Shown here: one piece after another, positions 54,180-64,000 of the stretch
How the letters are laid out: each line of letters begins with the position of its first letter
How positions within the stretch are numbered: the first letter of the stretch is position 1
From: Reticulitermes speratus
Lineage: Eukaryota; Arthropoda; Insecta; Blattodea; Rhinotermitidae
NCBI GenBank assembly: GCA_021186555.1
Contig: JAJKFL010000012.1
Coordinates: 2,331,244 to 2,395,243 of the forward strand
Reading direction: 5' to 3'
Length of the DNA: 64,000 nt
Translations under genes and position numbers: made by a program
Notes under the pieces: generated by a model
The model's input: only the letters and a program-made list of their open reading frames with translations
Database searches by the model: none
Told to the model about the DNA's origin: nothing

Positions 54180-57100
54180 GTAGGTGAACAGAAATATTTG
54201 TCTTATTGTTAGCATGGTTAGAATTCTGTTCAGGACAAGAGGTTGGTGTGACATTTTTGGTGTATATGTAAAGTACAATGACCAATAGTGGTAGAGTATT
54301 TAGATATGTTATTTGTGTTTGAGGCATTACCCATGAATGAAGCTTGAATGCTTTGACAGACATGTGGTTTAGGTGGGTTAGGGTGGTTTTGACAGACATG
54401 TGGTTTAGTTGGGTTAGAGTGGTTTATTCACCTCATATCAATGCATTATGTTGTGTGTTAGATTAGTTCATATTAATTTTTATTGGCAACACAACTTTCA
54501 TCTGTTATTACTATGTATTATTGATCAGCATGTGTCAAAGCAAAATCTTGAGGCCACACAGTGTTAGACAACGTGAACTGGGTAAAGCGTTTTCAGGAAT
54601 TATACTTTATGCATTTTATATGCACTGTAAAATTACCTAATGGATCCATACTAGTAATATCAGTGTTCTTCATTGCTAGTGTGGAGATTAGGCCTGCAGA
54701 ACATGTTAAAGTAGTAATAACATATGAATGCTTAAACACATAGACTGTGGCAGGTGTAGAAATAAGACTGTATGCATTAAACCATTCTGTTAACTGTAAT
54801 AAACTGTTACAACCGATAAACAATGTTTTATGGTATTACGTTAAGATTAAATGGAGTGCTGCTTATGTTTTGAGAGATGTCTGGCACTTACGTATGGAAC
54901 TTCTCTTGCATGGATGTAATAACTTTAACATCACCATAAAGAAAAATGCTTGTTTTCTTTCATTCCAAAGTATCATATAATGCATGTGGATCACAAAGGT
55001 TGTTTCATTTTTGTTGAACTACACAGAGTATGCTCTGCCCTTAAGTGTGAGAATGGCAAACTGTAGCAGTTATAACAGGTGTTCTGAAAGTCACTTTGCT
55101 GAGCTAGTGAAGTGCTTAACTGTGCTTGTTTGATTTGCATTCAACATTTTATTTGCAACAGTTGACAGCAATGTGAGTATACTAATTGTTATTTTTATCA
55201 GCTGTTATGTCCACATTGTCACTGTCTGCTGATGGCTGGTTGTGAATAATGTGAGTAAATCACAGTAAAGCAACTTCTAGTTTTGGCAAAAGGAAAAAAT
55301 GGTTATAAAGATAGGTTGTTCAAGTGCTCCATGATATGTGTATTTAGTTATATTACTTACGCATCAGATTCTACCTGCTTTTCCCACTGTCCTCGCAAAA
55401 AAAAATCATTCCAGAGAATAAGATACTTAGGAAGATCATAAAAATATGGATGCACTGTGTTATGTAACAAGCCTTGTTGATGGTGATAATGAAACTTTGT
55501 CACAGGATGTTGTGTATGCATTGGCCCATGCTACTGGCAAGACGGGACGATTTACACTTATTGAGCGGTGGCGTAACAATGAACGACTTCTTGCTCCTCA
55601 GGAGCATCCGCTCAAGGTAAATTGCCTTATTGACCTGGATGTAGCTACAGGTATCCCCTGACTTACACAATTTTATGTTAACATGATTTCATACTTTTTG
55701 TTTGGTTGATATTCTTGAGACAAAAATAAATAAATAAATATTGGCTTAGAATAATAAAATTAGGATTCACAAACATCACAAGTAGATCTTATTAAACTTA
55801 AGTGAATTACATATTTTTCAGTGAAGGAGTAAAGACAGAGAAATCAAAAGGGGCAACTAAAATTTTGAGTTATGCAGCCACTTTTGGGAATGCACCCATT
55901 CTGTAAGTTGGGTGATACATGTATACAGCAGAGTCTTGATGTTTGTGATAATGTGGAACCAGTGAAACCATCACAAACATTGGAGGTCATTTTCAATGTA
56001 AAACACCTGTTGCATTCCAGGAACCTATGAAGTATGTACAATAAAAATAATTGATTGATTGATTTGATAAAATAACTTCAGAAGCAAAGAAAATATGAAA
56101 GTTAAGACAGAGCTTGACTGCACTGTGAGTGATCTGCACAGAGCAAGGAGAATGGGATAAGTCGACTTTCCAGTCACATGGTCATATCTCACTTCGTCAG
56201 CCAATCATGAAAGGCTGAAATAGTAGTATTAAAGTGGGTGATTATGAAAGGCGAAAATCCCAAACATTGAAGTTCACGAACGTCAAGACTCTGTCAAGTG
56301 TGTGCTGTGCACTGGGAATGCTTGTGGACTGCTGGCTGGTAGTGAGGGGAGTAGTCACAAGTGTGTTTGTTTCTGGTAGAGCAACAGGCAGTTTGCTGCA
56401 TAATGAAGGTGAGGGCTGTGTATGTAGGTACGCCTTCCCAATCTAAGCACTTCATTCAAAGAGCCATGAACAAATTCTGAAGGTTTCTTGTTTTCCAGAT
56501 ACTCACAAAATGGGGTGAATACTCGAATGATGTGCAGTTCATCCTGCAGTGGTCTTCATTTGATGGGATGAAGCAGGAGCTTCCAGCAAGGCTGAAGATT
56601 GCGGATCCTCTGCATGGCTTTAGTCACACCCCCACATCACCACCAGCCACACCACACGATGTCATGTCACCACCCGATCGAAACAAGGACATACGCAAGT
56701 CCTTCACATTCAGTGGTGGGCATCATGTTGGTCGCACTGGAGACAACGTGGGTGTGGTGAAGGCTCGACCACGACTAGAGGTATGATGGTCTTACTGGAG
56801 ACAGTGTGGGTGCAGTGAAGGCTTAACCACAGCAAGAAATGTATTTCAGTCTTGAGTATTACCTCTCTTCAGTAGTGTGTTATGATAATCTAGGCTCAGG
56901 GTGGCAACCTGTATTGTACCACTCCTCTCTCTCTCTCTCTCTCTCTCTCCACTCTTCCCGATGAATTTATATGTGTAGCACAGCAGACTAAAAGGTTTCT
57001 GTTTTTGACCCTTTTGCTGTGTAATTAAATTTCAGGCAGGTTCCCAAACATTTGTCAGTTTTGCACCAAAAAATGAAATAGAGGTATTTTGCTTTTGCAT

Positions 57101-60100
57101 GTGCTTTGAAAATGCTTTTCCAGTGTATTTAGTAGGTATATTTTCCATGTCTTACACAAATATTCCTAGGTATTTATTGCACAGAGAGAAGAATTTTGAA
57201 ATATATAAAAAATGTAAAAATGCAAAAAATAAAAAAGGGCACTCCATGGATTGTACATAATAAGTTTGAATTAAGTCTAGGAAGTACAGTAGTTGAGTTT
57301 TGAGGTTTTAGTAGCAGTGTAGCTAAGGTTTCCATTCCTCTGAGACATGATTCTGCATCACTGGGTAATTGGTTCCGATATTTTGATGCAATGTTGTGGT
57401 CTCATCTTTTCAATCATATTCCAGAAGAACAGAAACCTCAGGACTATAAACCCTTCATTTGTGCTACGGATATTATCTGTTTCAGAAGAACTGTCCGTAA
57501 GGCAAAAATCTGTACAGTGAAACCCTATTTACATTAATTTAAATGCAGCAGTGTGTCTTCCAGTGTACTGACGCATGTGCTTGCCTGACCCGCTTTACAG
57601 ACTGTTTGTCCACAAAAGCAAAAAAGTAGTCCTTAAAGTGAAAAACAGGTTGTTTTACTGTGCTCACTGGTGGCAGCACCTGTCAGCTTCTTTAAGTCAT
57701 GAGAATGTTTCTGCCTGTCCCACTAAAAGGATACAATTTTCTGAAGCTGTAGGATAAACCTGCTTGTCGTACATAACGGTACTAAAATGTGTGTCAGATG
57801 TATTTGCTCGTCATACTGAGTGCGTTAACACAGGTAACCTCAGTTTTCATTTCTCGGAGGCAACTGCTCCATTTCTGTCGGATGTCCCGCATGTTGCCAG
57901 TTGGTCATGCTGCTGTTTGCTGTGATGCTGATGACTTAATTAGAAAAGAAGCAACAGGAGCACCTCTGGTATGCCTTCTACTGCTGGCTGTATGGCAGGC
58001 TGACTGCAGCAGAGTGTGACTCCATGTCACTGAAGGAGGAGGTGTGTTTATACCAATGGTGCACGTGTTTAATGGCTTTCTTCGCCAATGGCTGAACACA
58101 AAATTATGTTACAGCACTACAGGTATCACTGACACTCTAGCAATCCCAAGTCCATTAATAGCATACTTAAACACAGGTGGTATTTTATTTCCATGGTAGT
58201 GCTTTGTGTTGCAATGCATGTTCTAGCAGAAATGTTTGCAGAGAAATCCATAAAAACTTATTGTTCTCGAATCATTTGTTATGTTTAGGTACGATCTGAG
58301 GACCGAACTGTGGATGAAATGCTGAAACCTTCTCGGTGCCAACTGTCAGATGAAGAGGTCACACCCCGGGACTCACCCAGTCACCATGGCAGTAGCGATG
58401 GTACCACATCTCCTTATGGTTATCGGGGTAAAAGGGAGGCTCCTCCATATCGGGATCCACCCGGTCCAGTGTCCCCTGTGCAACGCACATTGCCCCCCTA
58501 CAGGGACCCACCTCCAGTCAGCAGTCCTGCCCGCAGTACGACCCCTCGCACTCCAGGCCCTTCACCTTCACAGGACAACAGATCTGACATTCTGTCATCA
58601 CCTCCAAGTTCTGCTGGCAAGATCAGAACAAAACGAAACTTACTGAAGGTTTGTGCAAAATTATATTCAGATATCTAAGAAAGACTACTAATCAAAATTT
58701 TTTGCATGAATAAACTGAGAAAAGAGTCAATTTGGATAGTGTTTACTGCCTGTCATCACATCTGCTATCTAAAAACATAGATATTCAAATATACAAAATT
58801 ACAAATTACCAGTTGCTTTGTATGGGTGTGAAACTTGGTCTGTAACATGGTGTTTTTGAACAAGATGTCAAGGAGAATATTTGGAGCTAAGAGGGTGGAA
58901 GTAGCAGGAGGATAGAAAACAACTGCATATTGACAATCTTCATGATTTGTACTCGTCACCAGACATGATTGGGATCACTAGTGAACTAGCATGAGATGGG
59001 CAGTGCTCGTGGCACATGTGAGATAGATGAGAAATGCGTACATGGTTTTGTTAGGGGAAAGCTGAGTGAAAGAGACCACTTGAAAGACCTAGGCGTAGAT
59101 GGGACGATAATATTGTTAGGGTGTGGATTGTATTCATCTGGCTCAGGATGTGTATCAGTGGTAGGCTGCTGTGACCAAAGTAATGAACTGCAGAGTTGTG
59201 TACAAGGTGGTGAACTAGTTGGGATGCTGAGAAACTGTTAGCTTATCAAGAAGGATTCTGCTTCATGTCTTTAGTTGCTTGGAGTTAGGTTGTATGCAAG
59301 TGTCTGTTTTGCAGATGTACAAGGTAGTAACTCATTGAGTGTAAGTTGGATGGTCAGGGTTCTTTGAAGTGTTTGATTTTCACCACCGTATCCACAGTTG
59401 CTCTTGGACTGACCCACCATCGTGCAGAATTTCTTAAGGATGTTTCTTTTGTGGTGAGCATACGGTGGCAAGCATTCACCACACATACACTTCCAGTGAC
59501 ATGGCCAGTAACATGAGCGTTCAGGTTCTTACATGGATGTTGCTGGGTGAGCAGTTTCTGATGTTCCAAAGGAAGAAGAGTGCTAGACCCTGAATATGAA
59601 GGCAGTAAAATGTCTAGAAATTTTGTCTTGGTGGTGAAGCAATCTTTTTGGAGTGCTTTTCCCTCAACATGAAAGCACCACAGTCCTTAAAAAGATTGGG
59701 AGCTTACTTGCCTAATGACACAGCATCATCCCAGAAGACTTGAGACTTTTTGTCCAGTAAATCTTCAACTCCATGTTCCAAGTTTATCTTCTTTGGAGTG
59801 TGATGATGTGTGGTATTCAAGGTTCTGACAGTGGTGAGTAATGAGATTACAGTGTTCTGGGATGTGACCAGCTGTCATCTGGTTGATAGCTACCAGTGCT
59901 TACAAGGCACCTCCTACCTTCATCTTCACTCCACCCTAAAGATGGAGGCAGCAGGTTGAAATCCCTTTTGTGATAATTGTTACATTGGTGCATTAATTCT
60001 TCACACATTTTGATATTTGTAGAGTAAACCATCATTCAGAGGGTTGCTCATTTTACAACTGTATGTCCCACTTTGGAACGTATTCGTGTTTATGCTGTAC

Positions 60101-63100
60101 CGAAACCCACATTGAATAGGTTTTATTTTTATGTGAAAAGGATTAACATCCTTTGTTGGTTCTCTTCCTAATGAAGAGTATGTTTTGTGTATGAGAAAGT
60201 TGGAACAAAATCAGGTCATGTTGTAACTTAGCAATGTTATGTTGTAATCAGGACTTCCAGCAGAGTGACGGAGATTCTCACCAGGAATCGGTGCTATACA
60301 ACGCTCAGTACAGAGACCTGGTGCGTCTGGTCAACTGCCAGAGGGAGAAGCTGTCTGCCCAGCAGGCTGAACTCACCAAGGTATGACTCGACTTGCTGAC
60401 ACTGTGCTACGTTGCAGTCCCAATTAGTCACTTCGTAGATTGGCTCATATATCGCAGTGGTCTTCCAGAGCCACTGTATTATACTTGTGTGCACACAACA
60501 GCAAGTTTTGGGTATCTCTTTTTGTCCATTCATTCAAGTGTGTTCAAACAATTTTCTCTTTAGCCATCTGTTCTTCCATTTACTAAATAAATTTTTAGTT
60601 TCCTAACTAATTAACTGCCTGGAATCAGAACAGAAATGTTCAACACCACTAATACCAAAGCCGACCACTGCACACGATCCTGGGCCAGTTCCATCCACCT
60701 CCCATCCTCACAACTTATTTCCCTTGGCTCTGTATTACAAATTAACTAACTCTGGTAGCAGAACACGAACATTCAGCACCGCTAATACCAAAACCTGCTA
60801 TTGTACATGACCTTAATATGTGATGACCATGAGAATTCAGGTCCTCTGGAGTATGGCTCTGTGTCAGGTGAGTGGTTCCTGGCATTTTAAAGAAACGTAA
60901 TGCCTTCATCTTCAAGGTTCCTCTTGACCATTGAAGATGAAGGTACTGCGTTGCATAGAAGCACCAGAAGCCACTAATCCAGTGACTCTGCATCACAACC
61001 CAGAAGACCTGAATCCTCAGAAATACCACCATGAAAACCTCAAATCTCCCGTCATATCTCTCCTGAAAGACAATGGAACAAGAAAATATACCTGCCACTC
61101 AAAAGCTCAGGTTTACTTTGAATCGATGTATGATGCTGACTGCCACCTGTTGGCAGCATGGACGGTTTATTGCACTGATTATGCTGCCTATACCAGCTCT
61201 GGCAGATTTCACATAAACACAGTAAGCTTACTTAATTGGATTAAGTTCACTGTTGTGATAGTGTCACATCTCACACATTCTTACAGCTTACTGTGAAGTG
61301 TTGAGTGTATCCCCCCACCAAGATTCAAGTCTTGAGGAATGTGACATTGTGTCATTGGACAAGTAGTCTCCTTGACATTCGAAGGATCATAGTGCGTTAC
61401 TTCTCAGGCTCAAGCAGCCTAATGACACTGAAGATGAAGGCACATTAAGAAGTACTCACTCAATCATGCCATCATATCCTAGAAGACCTAAATCTTCAGC
61501 AACATGTCTGTGAGAACCTCCGGTCTCATACTGTTTTGCTTCTGTTACAGTTTGATGCAGAAATTTTATTCTGGGATGGGAAAACGCGTGAGCAGCAGCA
61601 TCAGATGGAGTTTCTGTCGCAAGAGGCTGCGCGGATTGAGGTGGCAACCCGGCTGGGTGAGGAGCAGGTGTGTGTCGGTATGCCTGTGCAGTCATGATCA
61701 CGGTTAGAGGATATGCCGTCTGTTTGAACAACTGAATGTCACACAGTAGCAATAAGCACATAAATACACTGTATGGGCAGGGCAGGATGTAGAGTTTCTG
61801 AATGTTAAAGCAGGTGCCGGTACACATAGTTACCACCATGCTTTAAAGGGTTATGTTCAGTGGTGGTGGCTGAAACCAAAAGTAAAAGGAAAGCATTGAT
61901 GTTTTGTTGAGTACAGTTGGTACTACTTGCAGCTGAGGTCACTTAGTGGGGTCGAGGAGGAGAGTGAGATTGTGCGGCAGCAGGAAAAGACACTGAAGTC
62001 GGAGCTAACTTTGCTACGGTCCAAACTTGCCAACTGTGAGACAGAACTACTTCAGTGCAAGAATAAGATTCGGTAAGTTGTCTGCAAGTTTTGAGGTTGT
62101 TACAACAGGGGCTGTGAAGATTGCTGTCTTCTACACTGATGAATTCCTGTGAAACGTAGGTGCATTTCAAACAGACGGCAGGGCATCATATACTGCAAGA
62201 CAGCAGTCTGCAGGTTGCCTTGTTGAAAATTAAAGTCTTTTTGTTAAGCAATGCTGTGTCATTGAGTGGTAGTTATTGATGTTTTGAAGGATCGTAGTGC
62301 CTCCGTCTTCAGGGAACTTGGATTGCTTGACCCTGAAGATGGAAGCACTATGGTTCTTCCAAACACCAGGAACTACTTGCCCAGCGACAGAGCGTAACAT
62401 CCCAGAAGACTTTAATCTTCAACAACACTACTGTGAGAACCTCAGATCTCACAAGTTGCCATGCGTATGCACTGTAATGACTTCCTTTTGTCTGTGATGA
62501 AACTTCTGCTTTAAAGTAGACTCACAGCATATAATGGTCTTACTGAAAGTGATGGTTCACTGGTTGACACTCCATTTCATATTCATCAGATCCCTGGTTT
62601 CTGCAGTTTCTAGGCAGATGATGAGGTAAAGGAGAGCCATAGAGTAGACAAGAACCATACTCATCAGGACTTATATTTTTGCTTGTTAACTTATTTGTAT
62701 ATACCACTGAACTGTTGCATATTACAGAAATAATCGTATACCCTGCAACCCTTATTTACCAGAGGATGGACTGCACCTCCTCAGTTATTGCGCATTGTCT
62801 GCTAAAGTTGTGAGTTAAATGTGGCGGCGTATTTCAGATTGGTGCTGGAGGAATTACAGATGGAGCAGCGGTCACAGGTTCAGGAGTCGGAGGACCGTCA
62901 GTCTCTGGAGCGATCATTTCTGGGAGAAGTAGAGCGACTTCAGCGGGAGGTGGAGCAGGCAAAGCAAGGCGCTGAGATGTCTACGCAGTGTGGCGAGAGC
63001 CTCAAGAGGGAGGTCAGTGTGCATGTTGATAGTGCAATGACTGATGACAGTTTCACATACATCACATTGTTTCTCGTTTCATGGTACATGACCAGAGTTT

Positions 63101-64000
63101 TGTTGTGCTGCAGGTACAGTCATTAGAGGCTGTCATTGCAGACAAGAAGCGACAGGTGGAACGCCTGGTGGCAGAGATGAAGGAGGCAAACCTAGAGAGC
63201 CTGGCAATTGCGCCAGCTGATGAGGTGAAACACCTCCTTGAAGGTGGGTTTCTTTTGCGCTTGAGGTTGTGTGGTTTTTCTGAATGTCAACAAAATATAA
63301 CCACCTTTTCTTTTATGTCCCCTGCTGCTTGCAGGATCCACATTCTGCCTAGGTAAGGCACTTATGTTCTATCAGTGTAGTGCTTACACATATACAGTGA
63401 AATTAACTTTGTGTAATACCCTTTATAAGAGTGAGCCACACCTGGTTGCCATGGCAGTCTTTGTTACTGAGTTGTGTATATGGTAATTTGTGTATGCCTA
63501 TCTTAATGTCACAAGAAATGACTGTCCATGAGTTGTGCAATGAAATACAGTGTTTCTTTTAATAGTGTAGTATCTAAAGCCATTTTATTATTCATTTCCT
63601 AATTGTCTCGTCTATATTCATAGTCACTGGGCAATAGGCTGGATGATCTGGAGTTCAAATCCTGGTAAGGGTGAAAGATTTTTCTCATCTCCAAAGCTTT
63701 CAGACCAGCTCAGTGGCCCATCCAGCCTTCTATTTAATGGCTACAGAGTGTTCTTCGTCCATATGTAAAACAGCCAGTGGGTGAGGTTGACCAGTCACCT
63801 CCATCTAGTGATGAGGTTGAGAATGTGTGGAACTGTACTCATACATCTGCTATATGCCTTAATGGTGTGGACAGGGAAAAACTGTACCTTTTCACCTATA
63901 TTCATAATTTTTTGACTGGCTGTGGTCTGTTTCAGGCCCCACAAACCTGGCAGTACCCGCAGGATGATAGGGTCACCAAGGCAACTAGAGAATGCTGTTC
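54108..64000 (+). CDS. RASSF8: RASSF8 orthologue (N-terminal RA-domain protein), 3' end outside window
   Basis: N-terminal RASSF proteins are scaffolds; the Drosophila RASSF8 works with ASPP at adherens junctions in epithelial adhesion and growth control. Exons: 54108-54179, 55506-55616, 56499-56780, 58289-58648, 60252-60380, 61551-61667, 61933-62072, 62838-63012, 63114-63243 and 63936 onward. Phases agree through the ninth exon. The RA domain spans [56 protein letters not shown] and [24 protein letters not shown] motif (KSLTFTGG in human), a proline-rich linker, [11 protein letters not shown] (EIRFWEQK in human) and coiled coils follow. The end reads [21 protein letters not shown]. The start codon is on the separate first exon, not at 55446. 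The junction between the last two exons is unresolved. Confidence 0.95.
54354..54421 (+). repeat. 34-bp direct duplication
   Basis: TTGACAGACATGTGGTTTAG followed by (G/T)TGGGTTAGGGTGG occurs twice head to tail in RASSF8 intron 1. Confidence 0.85.
55506..55616 (+). CDS. RASSF8: RASSF8 exon 2: RA domain
   Basis: Acceptor TTTGTCACAG, donor GTAAAT at 55617; 37 codons, phase 0 both sides. [19 protein letters not shown] aligns with EVVIALAQAIGRTGRYTLI of human RASSF8. Confidence 0.95.
56499..56780 (+). CDS. RASSF8: RASSF8 exon 3: end of RA domain and FTFSGG motif
   Basis: Acceptor TTGTTTTCCAG, donor GTATGA at 56781; 94 codons. It encodes [20 protein letters not shown], a Pro/Thr-rich stretch, then [11 protein letters not shown]. 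Confidence 0.95.
56926..56949 (+). repeat. (CT)n microsatellite
   Basis: Twelve CT units in RASSF8 intron 3. Confidence 0.9.
58289..58648 (+). CDS. RASSF8: RASSF8 exon 4: proline/serine-rich linker
   Basis: Acceptor ATGTTTAG, donor GTTTGT at 58649; 120 codons, phase 0. YRDPP-type repeats ([26 protein letters not shown]) could be SH3/WW docking sites; that is inference. It ends [10 protein letters not shown]. Confidence 0.9.
59845..59965. mobile_element. Foldback/MITE-like element (partial)
   Basis: GTGTTCTGGGATGTGACCAG, GTTGATAGCTACCAGTG and a CCTAAAGATGGAGGCAGCAG centre, in RASSF8 intron 4. The right arm is missing. Confidence 0.5.
60252..60380 (+). CDS. RASSF8: RASSF8 exon 5: start of coiled coil
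   Basis: Acceptor TGTAATCAG, donor GTATGA at 60381; 43 codons. [20 protein letters not shown] and ELTK correspond to the [20 protein letters not shown] helix of human RASSF8. Confidence 0.93.
60834..61022. mobile_element. Foldback element (diverged)
   Basis: The left arm has TCAGGTCCTCTGGAGTATGG and GTGAGTGGTTCCTGGC. The right arm has AGCCACTAATCCAGTGACTC and CCCAGAAGACCTGAATCC. The centre has opposed CTTCATCTTCAA and TTGAAGATGAAG. It lies in RASSF8 intron 5. Confidence 0.7.
61325..61505. mobile_element. Foldback element (diverged)
   Basis: ATTCAAGTCTTGAGGAATGT on the left and ATCCTAGAAGACCTAAATCT on the right, with GAAGATGAAGGCAC in the centre. Its right edge lies ~45 bases before the acceptor of RASSF8 exon 6. 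Confidence 0.6.
61551..61667 (+). CDS. RASSF8: RASSF8 exon 6: coiled coil with [11 protein letters not shown]
   Basis: Acceptor TTCTGTTACAG, donor GTGTGT at 61668; 39 codons ending RLGEEQ. Confidence 0.93.
61752..61855 (+). mobile_element. Right-end fragment of the 114-bp-array element
   Basis: CACATAAATACACTGTATGG, GTAGAGTTTCTGAATGTTAA and CATGCTTTAAAGGGTTA match the unique right segment of the copies at 24764 and 31810. No array is present. It lies in RASSF8 intron 6. Confidence 0.7.
61933..62072 (+). CDS. RASSF8: RASSF8 exon 7: coiled coil
   Basis: Acceptor CTACTTGCAG, donor GTAAGT at 62073. It encodes [20 protein letters not shown] then [20 protein letters not shown] and QCKNKI plus two bases of an Arg codon. 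Confidence 0.93.
62240..62450. mobile_element. Foldback element (diverged)
   Basis: The left part has GCAATGCTGTGTCATTGAGT, the centre CGTCTTCAGG and CCTGAAGATGGAAGCACTAT, the right part GCCCAGCGACAGAGCGTAAC and ATCCCAGAAGACTTTAATCT. It lies in RASSF8 intron 7. Confidence 0.65.
62838..63012 (+). CDS. RASSF8: RASSF8 exon 8: coiled coil
   Basis: Acceptor GTATTTCAG, donor GTCAGT at 63013; 175 nt completing the Arg codon. It encodes [20 protein letters not shown] and continues heptad-like to ESLKRE. Confidence 0.93.
63114..63243 (+). CDS. RASSF8: RASSF8 exon 9: end of coiled coil
   Basis: Acceptor GTGCTGCAG, donor GTGGGT at 63244 (a second, weaker GT lies at 63248). It encodes [20 protein letters not shown], then [23 protein letters not shown] and one base. 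Confidence 0.88.
63623..63895 (+). mobile_element. tRNA-derived SINE, family B, with 11-bp target duplication
   Basis: Plus orientation: GGAGTTCAAATCCTGGTAAG (B-box region), CAGACCAGCTCAGTGGCCCA, AACAGCCAGTGGGTGAGGTT, GAGTATGAG-type 3' blocks. CTATATTCATA flanks it at 63612-63622 and 63896-63906. It sits directly upstream of the acceptor for the last RASSF8 exon. Confidence 0.85.
63936..64000 (+). CDS. RASSF8: RASSF8 C-terminal exon, cut by the window edge
   Basis: Acceptor GTCTGTTTCAG. After one base the frame reads [20 protein letters not shown], resembling the conserved RASSF8 C-terminal segment (KRPGSSRQLPSN in human). This frame needs two bases from the previous exon. Confidence 0.85.

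Noticed and set aside
55446..55505. ATG at 55446 as the RASSF8 start codon
   Set aside because: The conserved [19 protein letters not shown] start is on a separate exon at 54108 with a matching phase-0 donor, and a TTTGTCACAG acceptor at 55496-55505 precedes DVVYALA. The bases before it are intron.
63335..63352. 18-nt micro-exon in RASSF8
   Set aside because: Splice sites look good, but it keeps the wrong phase and sends the next exon into a stop after [10 protein letters not shown]; possible only as a minor isoform.

Overview
The window is eukaryotic DNA, most likely from an insect with a large, repeat-rich genome. The genes are split by canonical GT-AG introns and surrounded by tRNA-derived SINEs, 5'-truncated LINEs, foldback/MITE-like elements and long satellite arrays. 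The style of the RTE-type and jockey-type LINE remnants and of the foldback elements recalls Blattodea (cockroaches and termites). That placement is from memory of such genomes and has not been tested.

Four genes can be supported. (1) The 3' two thirds of ARMC9, a ciliary/basal-body armadillo-repeat protein, lies on + from 1 to 13074: 13 exons with compatible phases, the first only 7 nt. (2) A secreted glycine-rich protein gene lies on -. I join a signal-peptide exon (27584-27650) to a glycine-repeat exon (16681-17463) across a ~10 kb satellite-filled intron; start and end exons were not found. (3) A three-exon, 300-residue C2H2 zinc-finger gene with five fingers lies on + (47561-51766). (4) A RASSF8 orthologue lies on + (54108 to past the window end): an N-terminal RA domain split over three exons, then a proline-rich linker and coiled coils. 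The last C-terminal exon is cut by the window edge.

Layout: 1-13 kb is ARMC9 with SINE/LINE/MITE-loaded introns and an 88-bp array. 13-16.7 kb is intergenic with a 29-bp satellite. 16.7-27.65 kb is the glycine-rich gene, whose intron holds 17-bp, 38-bp and 114-bp arrays. 27.65-37.4 kb is repeat-dense (inverted and direct 114-bp arrays, a 44-bp array, SINEs, MITEs). 37.5-43.2 kb is a 55-bp satellite, very indel-rich on its left. 43.3-47.5 kb holds a duplicated orphan exon candidate and a LINE carrying a 30-bp array. 47.5-51.8 kb is the zinc-finger gene; 51.8-54.1 kb is intergenic; 54.1-64 kb is RASSF8.

The genes do not form a pathway, and no operon-like or defence system is present. The most distinctive content is the repeat biology: a terminal-repeat element carrying expanded 114-bp arrays in both orientations, an array whose units resemble the 5' boundary of an ARMC9 exon, a near-perfect foldback family, nested insertions with intact target duplications, and signs that the 55-bp array is an unpolished or duplicated assembly.
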